From Aeromicrobium sp. (lineage in GTDB: Bacteria > Actinomycetota > Actinomycetes > Propionibacteriales > Nocardioidaceae), in contig JAOPXO010000059.1 in assembly GCA_025965115.1 (NCBI GenBank), forward strand, positions 1-58,154: 58,154 nt of DNA. Reading direction: 5' to 3'. Below, piece after piece: positions 38,094-47,007 of the stretch (positions are counted from its first letter, which is position 1; the number at the start of each line of letters is the position of its first letter). A program made the position numbers and the translations under genes. Under the pieces are notes generated by a model. The model worked only from the letters and a program-made list of their open reading frames with translations. It was not told the DNA's origin and made no database searches.

Positions 38094-39710
38094 TCACGCG
38101 TGTGACATCTCGGGATGGATCGCGCTGTCGGTGGCTCCGTCGGCGTGCAGCTGCAGAACTCGATCGCACCGGTCGAGCACGTGAGGCGAGTGCGAGATGA
38201 CCAGCACCGCGTGATCGTCGGCGAGCAGTCGTATGTCGTCGAGAAGGGCCTCGGCGGCCGGCTGGTCGAGGTGCTCGGTCGGCTCGTCAAAGATCAGGAC
38301 GGCGTGCTTGGCCAGGATCAATCGGGCGAGTCCCAATCGCTGACGTTCGCCGCCGCTGAGGCGGCCACCTCGCTCACCAACGGGTGTGTCGAGGCCACGT
38401 GGGAGGGCGCGTACGAACCCACCGAGTCCGGCTCGATCGAGGACCGCGCCCATCGAGTCGTCGTCGGCCCGTGGATCGGCAATCCGGAGGTTCTCGCGGA
38501 TCGTGGTGTCGAACAGGACGTCGTCCTGGCTCGAGATGCCGATACGGGTGCGGATGTCGGTCCCGTCGAGGTCGGTCAGATTGACGCCGCCCAAACGTAC
38601 GCGACCGGCTTTTGACCCGATGAGTCCAACCAGGGTCATGGCCAAGGTGCTCTTGCCGGCTCCGCTGGGGCCGCCGACACCGATCAGGTCGCCCCGCACG
38701 AGTCGGAACGAGATGTCATGGGCGATCGTGCGATCCCAGCCGATCGCGAGATCCTCGACCAGGAGCGTGGTGGAGGCAGGCAGCCGGCGCGGTGAAGCCG
38801 GACGCGCGACTGGAGCCGGCGCAGTGGACAACTCGTCGAGGCGTGCTCGGGCAGCGACGACGGCAGGGCGTAGGCGCTCGCACTCGGCCAGCGACTCGAG
38901 CGGTTCAAGCAGGGCGACCGGCGCCAACAGGAGAACGCCGGTGACCACAGCTGGCACGTCTGAGCCGAGGAGCCCGAGAGCCGCCACGGTGATGCCCGTG
39001 GAGGCGAGGACGAAGGCCGAGCCAAGTCCGCCGATCCACGCATTTGCCCGTTGCACGGCGGCGAGCTCGCGGAAGGAGGCATCCATCGTCCGACCGACGT
39101 CGCGTGCGGCTCCGTACGCAATCAGGTCACGGGAGGCGAGCACCAGGAGCGACGCGTCGGCGGCCACGGCACCGTGGAGAGCGGAGGCGTTCCGTCGCCG
39201 GTCTGGCGACATGCGCGCGACCACAAGTCGTACGAAGGTGGCACACGCCAGCACATGGAGTGCGACGAACACGGCTGCGATCGGGGAGATGAAGGCCAGC
39301 AGCACGATGACGCATGCGGAGGACACCATCGCGTAGATCCATGGCAGGCGGATACGGAGCAACCGGTCCTGGGCCGTGTCGACATCGGCGACGATCCGAC
39401 TGACGATGTCGCCGCGTCGTTGCCGGGGCAGTCCTGTGGGGGCGACCCGGTCGAGCTGCTGATAGGTGCTCACCCGCTCCTCGACCGTCAACGACAAGGC
39501 GGCGTCGTGGGTCAGGAGCCGCTCGGCGTAGCGGAAGACCGCCCTACCGAGTCCGAAGAAGCGCACCGAGACGATCGCGACCATGAGGTAGAGCACGGGA
39601 GGATGCTCAGCGGCACGCACGATCAGCCAGGCGGAGGTGAGGAGCAGGCCGGCCGAGCAGAGCTGGGCGAGGATGCCGAGCCCGGCGCCTGCGACCAGTC
39701 GGCGGGTCAT
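38094..39710 (-). CDS. cydC: ABC transporter subunit CydC
   Basis: A 538-residue half-transporter: six membrane helices (about residues 1-290) and an ATPase domain with Walker A GPSGAGKSTL, Q-loop region, signature LSGGERQRLGLARL and Walker B VLIFDEPTEHLD. With CydD it forms the heterodimer needed for cytochrome bd assembly (heme or thiol handling across the membrane). Its ATG overlaps the cydD stop (ATGA). The extra C-terminal tail (AIHPEMSHA) is short. Confidence 0.93.
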   Translation of the reverse strand: MTRRLVAGAGLGILAQLCSAGLLLTSAWLIVRAAEHPPVLYLMVAIVSVRFFGLGRAVFRYAERLLTHDAALSLTVEERVSTYQQLDRVAPTGLPRQRRGDIVSRIVADVDTAQDRLLRIRLPWIYAMVSSACVIVLLAFISPIAAVFVALHVLACATFVRLVVARMSPDRRRNASALHGAVAADASLLVLASRDLIAYGAARDVGRTMDASFRELAAVQRANAWIGGLGSAFVLASTGITVAALGLLGSDVPAVVTGVLLLAPVALLEPLESLAECERLRPAVVAARARLDELSTAPAPVARPASPRRLPASTTLLVEDLAIGWDRTIAHDISFRLVRGDLIGVGGPSGAGKSTLAMTLVGLIGSKAGRVRLGGVNLTDLDGTDIRTRIGISSQDDVLFDTTIRENLRIADPRADDDSMGAVLDRAGLGGFVRALPRGLDTPVGERGGRLSGGERQRLGLARLILAKHAVLIFDEPTEHLDQPAAEALLDDIRLLADDHAVLVISHSPHVLDRCDRVLQLHADGATDSAIHPEMSHA

Positions 39711-41326
39711 GCGGCCACCACCGTGCTGGCTGTCAGGCGCAGGACCCGGTCGGCTGCTGCGATGATCTCGGGTCGATGTGCCACGACGATGACAGTGACC
39801 GGCAGTGCACGCAGGGCATTGAGCACGTCGCCCTCACGGGTCGCATCGAGGCCGGCGGTCGGCTCGTCGAGCAGCATCAGCGCGGCGCCCTCGGTGCGCA
39901 CGCGCAGGAGTGCGCGTGCGATGGCGATCCTGCGGCGTTCACCTGCGGAGATGTCGTCGGCTGACTCGCTCAGCCAGCGGCGGGGATCCAGGTCTGCGGC
40001 ACCGACCTCGCGGAGAGCCGCTGACACCTGTGCGGGAGTCGCGTCGTTGTTGGCCATACGTACGTTGTCGGCGACCGTGCCCTCGATCAGGCCGGGGAAC
40101 TGTGGCACCCAGGCGATCTGCCGCCGCCAGAGCTCCGGATCGATCGCGCAGAGGTCGACGGTCCCCACGGTGACTCGGCCACGGGTCGGTGCGACGAATC
40201 CGAGCAGCACGTCGAGGAGGGTCGACTTGCCGGAGCCAGAGGGACCGGTCACCGCGACGAACTCGCCGGGTCGGATGGTCTCGGCGTCCAGCCGCAGAGC
40301 CGGCGCCGAACGGTCGTCGTGCTCAACCACGAGAGATTCGATGATGAGGTCGACCCGTGCGATGTCCGGTGAGCTGGCCCAGCCGGCATGCCGATCGTGG
40401 TCGAGCAGCTCGAAGGCATCGCCGACGGCTTCGGCCCCCGCCGTGCTGTCGTGGAACATCATGCCGAGCTGACGCACGGGTAGGTATGCCTCGGGTGCCA
40501 GCAGCAGCACGATCAGCGCACGCTGCAGCGTCATGTCGTCGTCGACGACCCGCAGACCAACGCTCACCGCGACCAGTGCGACCGACAAGGTCGCGACCAG
40601 CTCGAGCACGAGCGAGGACAGGAATGCGACCCGGAGCGCACGGACGGTCTCGCGCCGGTGTCGGTCACCGACCTCGCGCAGACCGCGCTCCTGGCGTCGG
40701 CCGAAGATCTTCAGGACGACGAGACCATCGAGCACGTCCGCGAAATGGCGTCCGAGCCGCTCCAGCGACTGCCACCGCTTGTCGAGGGTGTCGCGGGTGA
40801 CGAGTCCGATCAGCACCATGAACACGATGCTCAGAGGCAGGGTGATGCCGACGATGAGCCCTGACAGCGGATCGACGACCAGCACAGCACCGATCACCAG
40901 CACGGGCACGATCGAGGCGAGCACGAACTGCGGAAGGAACCGGCCGACATACCCGTCGAAGGAGTCGAGACCCGGGCCGAGGAGCGTGATGACTCGCGAG
41001 CTACTGGGCGCCGGGCCCTGTCGTCGCGGGTCGAGCAGATCGTTGACGATCTCGCCCCGGAGCTCCGACTTGACCGCGACGGCCGAGCGGGATGCCACGA
41101 CCTCATGCGCCCAGCGCAGTGCCGCCCGCAATCCGAAGCAGGCGACCACGGCAAGGATCGGGCCGACAACGGATTGGGAGTGGAACAGGCGCCCGACCGA
41201 TACCGCGATCAGGACGGCCTGGGCGACGATTGCGACCGTCGTGACCAGCCCGATTGCCACGCCGACCACCAGGTAGCGGCGTACTGCCCGCGACCTTCTG
41301 ATCAGCCGTGGATCGAGCGGCTTCAT
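39707..41326 (-). CDS. cydD: ABC transporter subunit CydD
   Basis: A 539-residue half-transporter, partner of CydC. It has N-terminal membrane helices (VVGVAIGLVTTVAIVAQAVLIAVSVGRLF first), Walker A GPSGSGKSTL, a degenerate signature ISAGERRRIAIARAL instead of LSGGE, and Walker B ALMLLDEPTAGLD. One normal and one altered signature is common in asymmetric ABC pairs. ATG 41326 overlaps the cydB stop; a longer upstream frame would overlap cydB and lacks support. Confidence 0.92.
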   Translation of the reverse strand: MKPLDPRLIRRSRAVRRYLVVGVAIGLVTTVAIVAQAVLIAVSVGRLFHSQSVVGPILAVVACFGLRAALRWAHEVVASRSAVAVKSELRGEIVNDLLDPRRQGPAPSSSRVITLLGPGLDSFDGYVGRFLPQFVLASIVPVLVIGAVLVVDPLSGLIVGITLPLSIVFMVLIGLVTRDTLDKRWQSLERLGRHFADVLDGLVVLKIFGRRQERGLREVGDRHRRETVRALRVAFLSSLVLELVATLSVALVAVSVGLRVVDDDMTLQRALIVLLLAPEAYLPVRQLGMMFHDSTAGAEAVGDAFELLDHDRHAGWASSPDIARVDLIIESLVVEHDDRSAPALRLDAETIRPGEFVAVTGPSGSGKSTLLDVLLGFVAPTRGRVTVGTVDLCAIDPELWRRQIAWVPQFPGLIEGTVADNVRMANNDATPAQVSAALREVGAADLDPRRWLSESADDISAGERRRIAIARALLRVRTEGAALMLLDEPTAGLDATREGDVLNALRALPVTVIVVAHRPEIIAAADRVLRLTASTVVAA

Positions 41327-42333
41327 TTGGTCAGGACATCCATCGGTATGTGCTGGACGCCGATCCGCTTGCGGAAGACCCAATAGGACCAGCTCTGGTA
41401 CATCAGCACGATCGGGGTGAAGATCACCGCGACCCACGACATGATCACCAGCGTGTAGTGGGTGGATGACGCATTGTGGGTCGTGAGGTTCCAAGCCGCA
41501 TCGAGCGACGACGGCATGACGTCGGGGAACAACCCCGTGAAAAGCATGATCGCCACGAGCCCGATGGTCAGCGACGTCGCGGTGAACGCGACGCCCTCGC
41601 GGCCTCGGAAGATCGCGACGATCGCCCCGACGAAGGCACCGGCGGCGAGCAGGCCCAGCAGCCACACGGCGAGCTTGCCCTGGTCGAAGCCGGTCCAGAC
41701 GATGAAGGCGACGGCGAGGACCGCCGCAAGTGCGCCGACCTTGAGAGCGAGGATCCGGGCCCGTTTGCGGATGTCTCCGACGGTCTTGAGCGCCACGAAC
41801 ATCGAGCCGTGCACGATGAAGACGGTGAGGGTCACGAGCCCGCCGAGCAGGGCGTATGGATTGAGCAGCGTGAAGAAGCTGCCGACGTACTCCTTGTGGC
41901 TGTCGATCGGGACACCGTGGACGATGTTCGCGAGGGCAACCCCCCAGAGCAGTGCCGGCACCGTCGACCCGACGATGATCGCCGCGTCCCAGCGGCGACG
42001 CCACATCGCCTCGGGACGCTTGCCGCGGAACTCCAGCCCGACTCCGCGGACGATCAACGCCATGAGAATGAGGAACAGCGGCAGGTAGAACCCGCTGAAC
42101 AACGTGGCGTACCACTCCGGGAAGGCTGCGAAGGTCGCACCGCCCGCGACGAGAAGCCAGACCTCGTTGCCGTCCCACAGCGGACCGATCGTGTTGATCA
42201 GGACGCGGCGCTCGGTGTCATTGCGAGCCAGCAGGCCGATCAGCATGCCGACTCCGAAGTCGAAGCCTTCGAGCACGAGGTAGCCGACCCACAGGACGGC
42301 GATCAGGATGAACCAGAAGGTGGTGAGTTCCAT
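41323..42333 (-). CDS. cydB: Cytochrome bd ubiquinol/menaquinol oxidase subunit II
   Basis: A 336-residue membrane subunit with about eight to nine helices. FWFILIAVLWVGYLVLEGFDFGVGML at the start and GPLWDGNEVWLLVAGGATFAAFPEWYATLFSGFY are the hallmark of CydB. It stabilises the heme-bearing CydA. It lies 13 bases after cydA and overlaps cydD by 4 bases. Confidence 0.96.
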   Translation of the reverse strand: MELTTFWFILIAVLWVGYLVLEGFDFGVGMLIGLLARNDTERRVLINTIGPLWDGNEVWLLVAGGATFAAFPEWYATLFSGFYLPLFLILMALIVRGVGLEFRGKRPEAMWRRRWDAAIIVGSTVPALLWGVALANIVHGVPIDSHKEYVGSFFTLLNPYALLGGLVTLTVFIVHGSMFVALKTVGDIRKRARILALKVGALAAVLAVAFIVWTGFDQGKLAVWLLGLLAAGAFVGAIVAIFRGREGVAFTATSLTIGLVAIMLFTGLFPDVMPSSLDAAWNLTTHNASSTHYTLVIMSWVAVIFTPIVLMYQSWSYWVFRKRIGVQHIPMDVLTK

Positions 42334-42346
42334 GATCAGATTCCGA

Positions 42347-43747
42347 TCAGTAGGCGAACGCGAGTGGCGCGTCGGAGTCGTCGGAGGGAACGGTGGTGTC
42401 GACCTCGGGGAGGCCGGCCTGGATGTACTTCAGCAGGAGCTTGACCTCGACGACTGCGAGGACGCCGTAGAGCGCGGTGAAGCCGATCAGTGAGGTCAGC
42501 ACCTCAGCCGCTGTGGTGCCGGGGGAGACCCCGGCCGCCGTGGGCATCAGCCCGAACACCGCCCAGGGTTGGCGACCCATCTCGGTGAAGATCCAGCCGA
42601 ATGACATGCCCACCAGCGGCAACAATGGCAGGGCGAGCGCCGTGCGGAGCATCCACTTCGAGGTGGGCATGCGCTGTCGCCTGGTGGACCACAGCATCCA
42701 CGCCCCGCCGGCCATCGCCAGGAAGCCGACCGTGATCATGGCGCGGAACGTCCAGTACGTGATCGGGATGTTGGGGGAGTAGTCGCCGGGTCCGTACTTC
42801 TGCTCGTACTCAGACTGCAGGGCGTTGATGCCCTTGACCTGACCGTTGACAGATCCGGTGCCGAGGTATGACAGCAGGCGCGGGACCTCGAGCTTGTAGA
42901 CCGACTTCGAGCCGTCGAGCGTGCCGATCGTCAGCAATGAGAAGGGCGCCGGTTGCTTGGTCTCGTAGAGTCCCTCGGCGGCTGCCATCTTCATGGGCTG
43001 CACCTCGGTCATGACCTTGCCCTGGCTGTCGCCGGTGACGACGGTGGCGAGTCCGGCGATGATCAGGGTCGCGCCTCCGAGCCGCAAGGCGGTGAGGAAT
43101 GCTTCGGCGTCGCGGGCTGGGTGGCGTACGAGGTGCCACATCGCGATGCCGGCGACGAAGGCCCCGCCCACCATGAAGCAGGACGCGATCGTGTGCGGGA
43201 ACGTCACCAGCGCGACCTTGTTGGTCAGCACTGCTCCGAAGTCGGTGAGCTCGGCGCGGTTCTTGGCGGCATTGAACGTGTAGCCGACCGGGTGCTGCAT
43301 GAAGGAGTTGGCGGCCAGGATGAAGTACGCCGAGAGCAGGGTGCCCACCGCGGCGATCCAGATCGTCGCGAGGTGCACGCCAGGCTTGAGCCGGTCCCAG
43401 CCGAAGATCCAGAGGCCCAGGAATGTCGACTCGAGGAAGAAGGCGAGCAGGCCCTCGATCGCCAGAGGCGCACCGAAGATGTCACCGACGAAGCGGGAGT
43501 AGTCGCTCCAGTTCATGCCGAACTGGAACTCCTGCACGATCCCGGTCGCGACACCCATTGCGAAGTTGATCAGGAAGAGCTTGCCGAAGAATTTCGTCAG
43601 CTTGAGGTACTTTTCCTTCTTGGTCCGCCACCATGCGGTCTGCAGGCCGGCGACCAGGAACGACAGTCCGATCGTGACCGGCACGAAGAAGAAGTGGTAA
43701 ACGGTGGTGATGCCGAACTGCCACCTGGCAATGTCCAGTGCGTCCAT
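42347..43747 (-). CDS. cydA: Cytochrome bd oxidase subunit I
   Basis: A 466-residue heme subunit of the high-affinity quinol:O2 oxidase. Visible features are WQFGITTVYHFFFVP (His near residue 19, a heme b ligand), LAFFLESTFLGLWIFGW (conserved Glu), and GRQPWAV of the quinol-binding region. The length fits the short Q-loop type of Gram-positive bacteria. ATG 43747 follows AGGGGA; a longer start would add unrelated sequence. It heads cydABDC-PPOX and is divergent from the DoxX-like gene across two DevR-type boxes, so induction by low oxygen is likely. Confidence 0.96.
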   Translation of the reverse strand: MDALDIARWQFGITTVYHFFFVPVTIGLSFLVAGLQTAWWRTKKEKYLKLTKFFGKLFLINFAMGVATGIVQEFQFGMNWSDYSRFVGDIFGAPLAIEGLLAFFLESTFLGLWIFGWDRLKPGVHLATIWIAAVGTLLSAYFILAANSFMQHPVGYTFNAAKNRAELTDFGAVLTNKVALVTFPHTIASCFMVGGAFVAGIAMWHLVRHPARDAEAFLTALRLGGATLIIAGLATVVTGDSQGKVMTEVQPMKMAAAEGLYETKQPAPFSLLTIGTLDGSKSVYKLEVPRLLSYLGTGSVNGQVKGINALQSEYEQKYGPGDYSPNIPITYWTFRAMITVGFLAMAGGAWMLWSTRRQRMPTSKWMLRTALALPLLPLVGMSFGWIFTEMGRQPWAVFGLMPTAAGVSPGTTAAEVLTSLIGFTALYGVLAVVEVKLLLKYIQAGLPEVDTTVPSDDSDAPLAFAY

Positions 43748-43854
43748 GCGGTCTGTCCCCTCAGCGCGCGATGACCGCAGGTTCGGTCTGGATTCGCCCC
43801 ACCAGACTCGCGGATCAGAGAGCGCGGTCACACCGCCGTAAAGCACGATCCCGC

Positions 43855-43903
43855 GGGACCTTGGTCCCCCGAATCGGCACGCTGGGGGCCGGACCTTTGG
43901 CCC
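43855..43903. promoter_or_regulatory. Two DevR-type boxes between cydA and the DoxX-like gene
   Basis: GGGACCTTGGTCCC (43855-43868) has perfect 6-bp arms; CGGACCTTTGGCCC (43890-43903) is a second copy with two mismatches, 35 bp apart. They lie in the 240-base divergent region, 91 bases before the DoxX-like ATG (second box) and 114 before the cydA ATG (first box). Nothing else was seen in this gap. Confidence 0.7.
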
Positions 43904-43987
43904 TCTGGATCACATCCAAGGACCCTGCTGCGCGGCTGGCGATGCGGCGATGCTCGAGGTAACGAACAACCGACTGAGGAGACCATC

Positions 43988-44530
43988 ATGACCGCCACTG
44001 TTACAGCTGGCCGTATCGCCGCTCGACCTGTCACCGCCGAACGGGCGACCCCACTCCAGTACGTCATCGGAGTGACCCGCCTGGCCCTGGGCTGGACCTT
44101 CCTGTGGCCCTTCCTCGACAAGATGTTCGGCCTCGGACACGAGACCGCGTCGGCCGATGCCTGGATCCACGGAGGCAGCCCGACGTCCGGATTCCTCGGT
44201 CACGGCACCGCCGGCCCGTTCGCCAGCTTCTACCAGGGCATGGCCGGACACGCGGTGTTCGACTGGCTCTTCATGCTCGGTCTGCTCGGCATCGGTGTCG
44301 CCCTGATCGCGGGAGTGGCCGTACGACTCGCCGCCGCCGCGGGTGCCCTGCTCCTCGTACTCATGTGGTCCGCAGTCCTGCCTCCGGCGAACAACCCGTT
44401 CATGGATGAGCACCTCATCTATGCGCTGACCCTCGGAGTGCTGGCCCTCGCCGGCGCCGGTCATACGCTCGGCCTCGCCTCCACCTGGGAGAACCTGCCG
44501 ATCGTCAAGCGCCTGCCGTTCCTGCGCTGA
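43988..44530 (+). CDS. DoxX-like membrane protein
   Basis: A 180-residue protein with four membrane segments (about 27-47, 90-112, 115-137, 142-162). VTRLALGWTFLWPFLDKMFGLG is a DoxX/DoxD-like start, and a conserved polar loop (HETASADAWIHGG) follows. DoxD-type proteins transfer electrons to quinones in some organisms; most are uncharacterised. ATG 43988 follows GAGGAGA. It shares DevR-type boxes with cydA and ends at a strong terminator, so it is probably a hypoxia-induced single gene. Confidence 0.8.
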   Translation: MTATVTAGRIAARPVTAERATPLQYVIGVTRLALGWTFLWPFLDKMFGLGHETASADAWIHGGSPTSGFLGHGTAGPFASFYQGMAGHAVFDWLFMLGLLGIGVALIAGVAVRLAAAAGALLLVLMWSAVLPPANNPFMDEHLIYALTLGVLALAGAGHTLGLASTWENLPIVKRLPFLR

Positions 44531-44540
44531 TCAGTTCGAC

Positions 44541-44575
44541 AACGGTGCCCGATCTCGACGAGATCGGGCACCGTT
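44541..44575 (+). terminator. Strong terminator after the DoxX-like gene
   Basis: A perfect inverted repeat with 17-bp arms (44541-44557 and 44559-44575, starting AACGGTGCCCG) about one central base. It folds into a stem of about 15 bp, 11 bases after the stop. No U-tract follows. Confidence 0.8.
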
Positions 44576-44607
44576 CGCATTGGCCACGAAAAGTTCCGCA
44601 TCCATAC

Positions 44608-44635
44608 TTGCGCAACAGATAGTGCGCAATATAAC
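44608..44635 (+). promoter_or_regulatory. Promoter with a TTGCGCA-N8-TGCGCAA palindrome
   Basis: TTGCGC (44608-44613) and TATAAC (44630-44635) are 16 bp apart, a strong promoter by sequence. The 7-bp arms TTGCGCA / TGCGCAA (44608-44614, 44623-44629) fill the space from -35 to -10. The ATG at 44644 is 8 bases after the -10. The palindrome suggests tight control by a DNA-binding dimer not encoded next to it. Confidence 0.65.
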
Positions 44636-44643
44636 GTGCAGGT

Positions 44644-44763
44644 ATGAACAAATACCTCAAGCGCACCCGCCGCCTCCGTATGCGCGAGGCACTCGACCGT
44701 CGCCAGGCGCAGGCTGATCGCGCGGCATATTTCATGGCCACGCACGGCTCCCGGCCACGCTAG
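44644..44763 (+). CDS. 39-residue basic microprotein
   Basis: A short frame with ATG 44644 and TAG 44761-44763 encodes a 39-residue peptide starting MNKYLKRTRRLRMREALDRR. It is highly basic, mostly helical by composition, with no membrane segment and no cysteine. It sits alone between the DoxX terminator and a secreted-protein gene, directly behind a strong promoter with a palindrome, which supports it as real. It could bind nucleic acid or a negatively charged partner. I recognise no family. The rest of the 376-base gap 44531-44906 has no other gene. Confidence 0.6.
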   Translation: MNKYLKRTRRLRMREALDRRQAQADRAAYFMATHGSRPR

Positions 44764-44906
44764 ACAGCGGCATAGTTCCAGATAACTAGATTCGCCCAAA
44801 CCGCTTGACGCGGCCCGAATCTGCCGCCAGAGTGATCTCGCTCTCACTCCCATCTACAGCAGGAGCGCGCCAAGGGGGGCTGCTGTCGTCCCCGAAGGGT
44901 TCCCGT

Positions 44907-46832
44907 ATGAAGGTCAACTCAGGGCGGCTTTTCCGCGCTTCAAAGCAACGTCGCAGGATTTCTGTGACGCTTCTCGCCTCTTCATTGGTCGTCGCGGTCG
45001 CCGCGCTCGGGCCAGCCACCTCGGCCGATGCGGCCACGACAGTCACACCGACGCAGCCCGGCACTCCGCCCGTGGTGCGTGACGCCACCGTGCACATCGC
45101 TGTCGACCGGAGCGCACTGAGCTACTTCCGGACGAACGCCACTGCAACGTTCAGCGCCCAGGGTGCCGGGGCAGCCTTGGTCGGTGCGACGGTGTGCCGT
45201 GGAGACATCACGGCTACCAACAACTCGCCTCGGACCACGGTGAAGGTCACCGACCCGACCAATGCCACGCTGCTTGAGGTGACCAGCCCGGTGCGCAACG
45301 TGTCCATCAGCAGCTTCACGACCACGCCGAAGAACCAGCCGCTTGCGCCGCAACCCGCCGCGTCCGCGACGAACTACCGTGGTGACTTCCCGGTCACGAC
45401 GGGCGACAACACCTATCACGGCATGACGGCGGACGTGAACCTCGCCGGTAAGCCGGCAGGCATCTACACGGTCACCACGACCAACCAGAACATGGTGAAG
45501 ACAGGGACCACGTGCAGCATCGGTAAGCCGGGCACTGACAACAAGACCGTCATCCCCGGCGTCGAGCAGACCGTGCAGACGTTTGAGTACCGCCCGTGGC
45601 AGGTCACGTTCAACGACGTGTTCGGCAAGGGTCACGTCTCGGCCAACACGAGCCCGTCGGAGTTCACGTTCGCGGTGGACACCAAGACGTCGCCGATCTA
45701 CACCGGCACCAGCCAGACACAGAAGTTCTACTCGCTGTCGACCGATGGATTCGCTCTCCCGAGTGACCCGGCGGTCTGTGCGACTGACCCGTCGTCGTGT
45801 CTGCCGGCAGCTGCCACGGTGTGCGACCCATCAGCCGGCTGCACGCCACGCCTGATGATCATCAACCGACCCAAGACCCTGCTTGATCCCAAGGGTCTCC
45901 AGGGTGTCTTTGACCTCGCCACGAAGGCCTTCATCGCCCTCGCCCAGATCGACGGCACCAAGCGCACGTTGATGTCGCTGGGTACGGAGAACGACGCCAA
46001 GTATCACGCGTTGCTGACCAGCCTCTCGGCCAGCGCAGCGTCGCAGGGCATCGATCTGCCATCGATCCTGGCCACCAAGGTCCTGGTCGACACCGGCGGA
46101 ACGAGCCAGCGTATTTCGCTCAGCCTGCTCGACGGTCTGCAGGTTGATCCGACCAGCGGCAAGGGTGGAGTGCAGATCAGCTCCGACTCGACAGCGCAGG
46201 CCGGAATCATCCTCGACATCAACAGCTCGCTGCGCAGCAGTGGCGGAGCCTGTGTCGCGCACACCGGCGGTTCGGCGAGCGGGCCTGACCGTTATACGCG
46301 CAACGAGGACAACGGCTACACCGTCACCAAGTCCGATCTGTTGCCGTCCATCCCGAAGGTGGGACCGCTCGGTGCAATTGTCGGCGGGCCGATCTACCAC
46401 ATCGTCGGGAAGTTCAACTCCGATGCGTTGGTGAACTCGGCCTCCGCGGTCGTCGGTCTGGACACGGCAGTCAACGAGCCCAACGGGTACCCGGTGTGGT
46501 TCGAGCCGTTCATCAGCACGCCGACGCATGTGGCGAAGCCGCGCACGATGGACTTCGTCGGCACCGCCACCTGGTCGGCGAGTGAATCGCCGCTCGGCGC
46601 GGGCTGCCTGGTGGTCGACTTCCTGCTGGGTACGGGTGTGGCAGTGTTCAACAACCCGCTGCCGGTCGGTCTGGGTACGATCTTCGACCCGTTGGCCAAG
46701 CCGACACCGGCCGCACAGCAGTTGACTGACACGGTCAACGACGCGGTCGACCAGGTGACCACTCAGGTCTCTGCCAACCCGACCGTCGCCTCACTGCTCG
46801 GCCAGCTCACGGCGTTGTTGCCGCTGTCCTGA
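44907..46832 (+). CDS. Large secreted protein of unknown function
   Basis: A 641-residue exported protein. ATG 44907 has GAAGGG nearby and starts a signal peptide: basic region with KQRRR, hydrophobic LLASSLVVAVAAL, end near SADA. The mature part is rich in Ser, Thr, Val and Asp, has paired cysteines, and shows beta-sandwich character (NATATFSAQGAGAALVGATV and similar). The C-terminal part (residues about 520-641) ends in a hydrophobic TVASLLGQLTALLPLS. No catalytic motif is clear; no LPxTG anchor is seen. Terminated by a strong hairpin. Function unknown, probably surface or extracellular. Confidence 0.8.
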   Translation: MKVNSGRLFRASKQRRRISVTLLASSLVVAVAALGPATSADAATTVTPTQPGTPPVVRDATVHIAVDRSALSYFRTNATATFSAQGAGAALVGATVCRGDITATNNSPRTTVKVTDPTNATLLEVTSPVRNVSISSFTTTPKNQPLAPQPAASATNYRGDFPVTTGDNTYHGMTADVNLAGKPAGIYTVTTTNQNMVKTGTTCSIGKPGTDNKTVIPGVEQTVQTFEYRPWQVTFNDVFGKGHVSANTSPSEFTFAVDTKTSPIYTGTSQTQKFYSLSTDGFALPSDPAVCATDPSSCLPAAATVCDPSAGCTPRLMIINRPKTLLDPKGLQGVFDLATKAFIALAQIDGTKRTLMSLGTENDAKYHALLTSLSASAASQGIDLPSILATKVLVDTGGTSQRISLSLLDGLQVDPTSGKGGVQISSDSTAQAGIILDINSSLRSSGGACVAHTGGSASGPDRYTRNEDNGYTVTKSDLLPSIPKVGPLGAIVGGPIYHIVGKFNSDALVNSASAVVGLDTAVNEPNGYPVWFEPFISTPTHVAKPRTMDFVGTATWSASESPLGAGCLVVDFLLGTGVAVFNNPLPVGLGTIFDPLAKPTPAAQQLTDTVNDAVDQVTTQVSANPTVASLLGQLTALLPLS

Positions 46833-46851
46833 GCAGGCGTACGACTGGAGA

Positions 46852-46892
46852 GCCCGGGCCGGGTGGGACGTGATGTCCCGCCCGGCCCGGGC
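46852..46892 (+). terminator. Strong GC-rich terminator
   Basis: An 18-bp stem (46852-46869 with 46875-46892, one G-U pair) and a GTGAT loop lie 19 bases after the secreted-protein stop. Arms begin GCCCGGGCCGGG. Confidence 0.8.
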
Positions 46893-47007
46893 TTCGGTCT
46901 CAGGTCACCGGCTCGCGGCAATATTCCCGCAGGCCTTCCCACCACGAGTGGTCGTCACATAGGTTCCAAATGGCAATTGCCACTCACCACACAATTCGGG
47001 GGAATTC

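Noticed and set aside
46864-46878. GGGACGTGATGTCCC resembles the DevR-type box
   Set aside because: Its spacer is 5 bases rather than 4, and it is the top of the long terminator stem 46852-46892 after a gene, not a promoter element.
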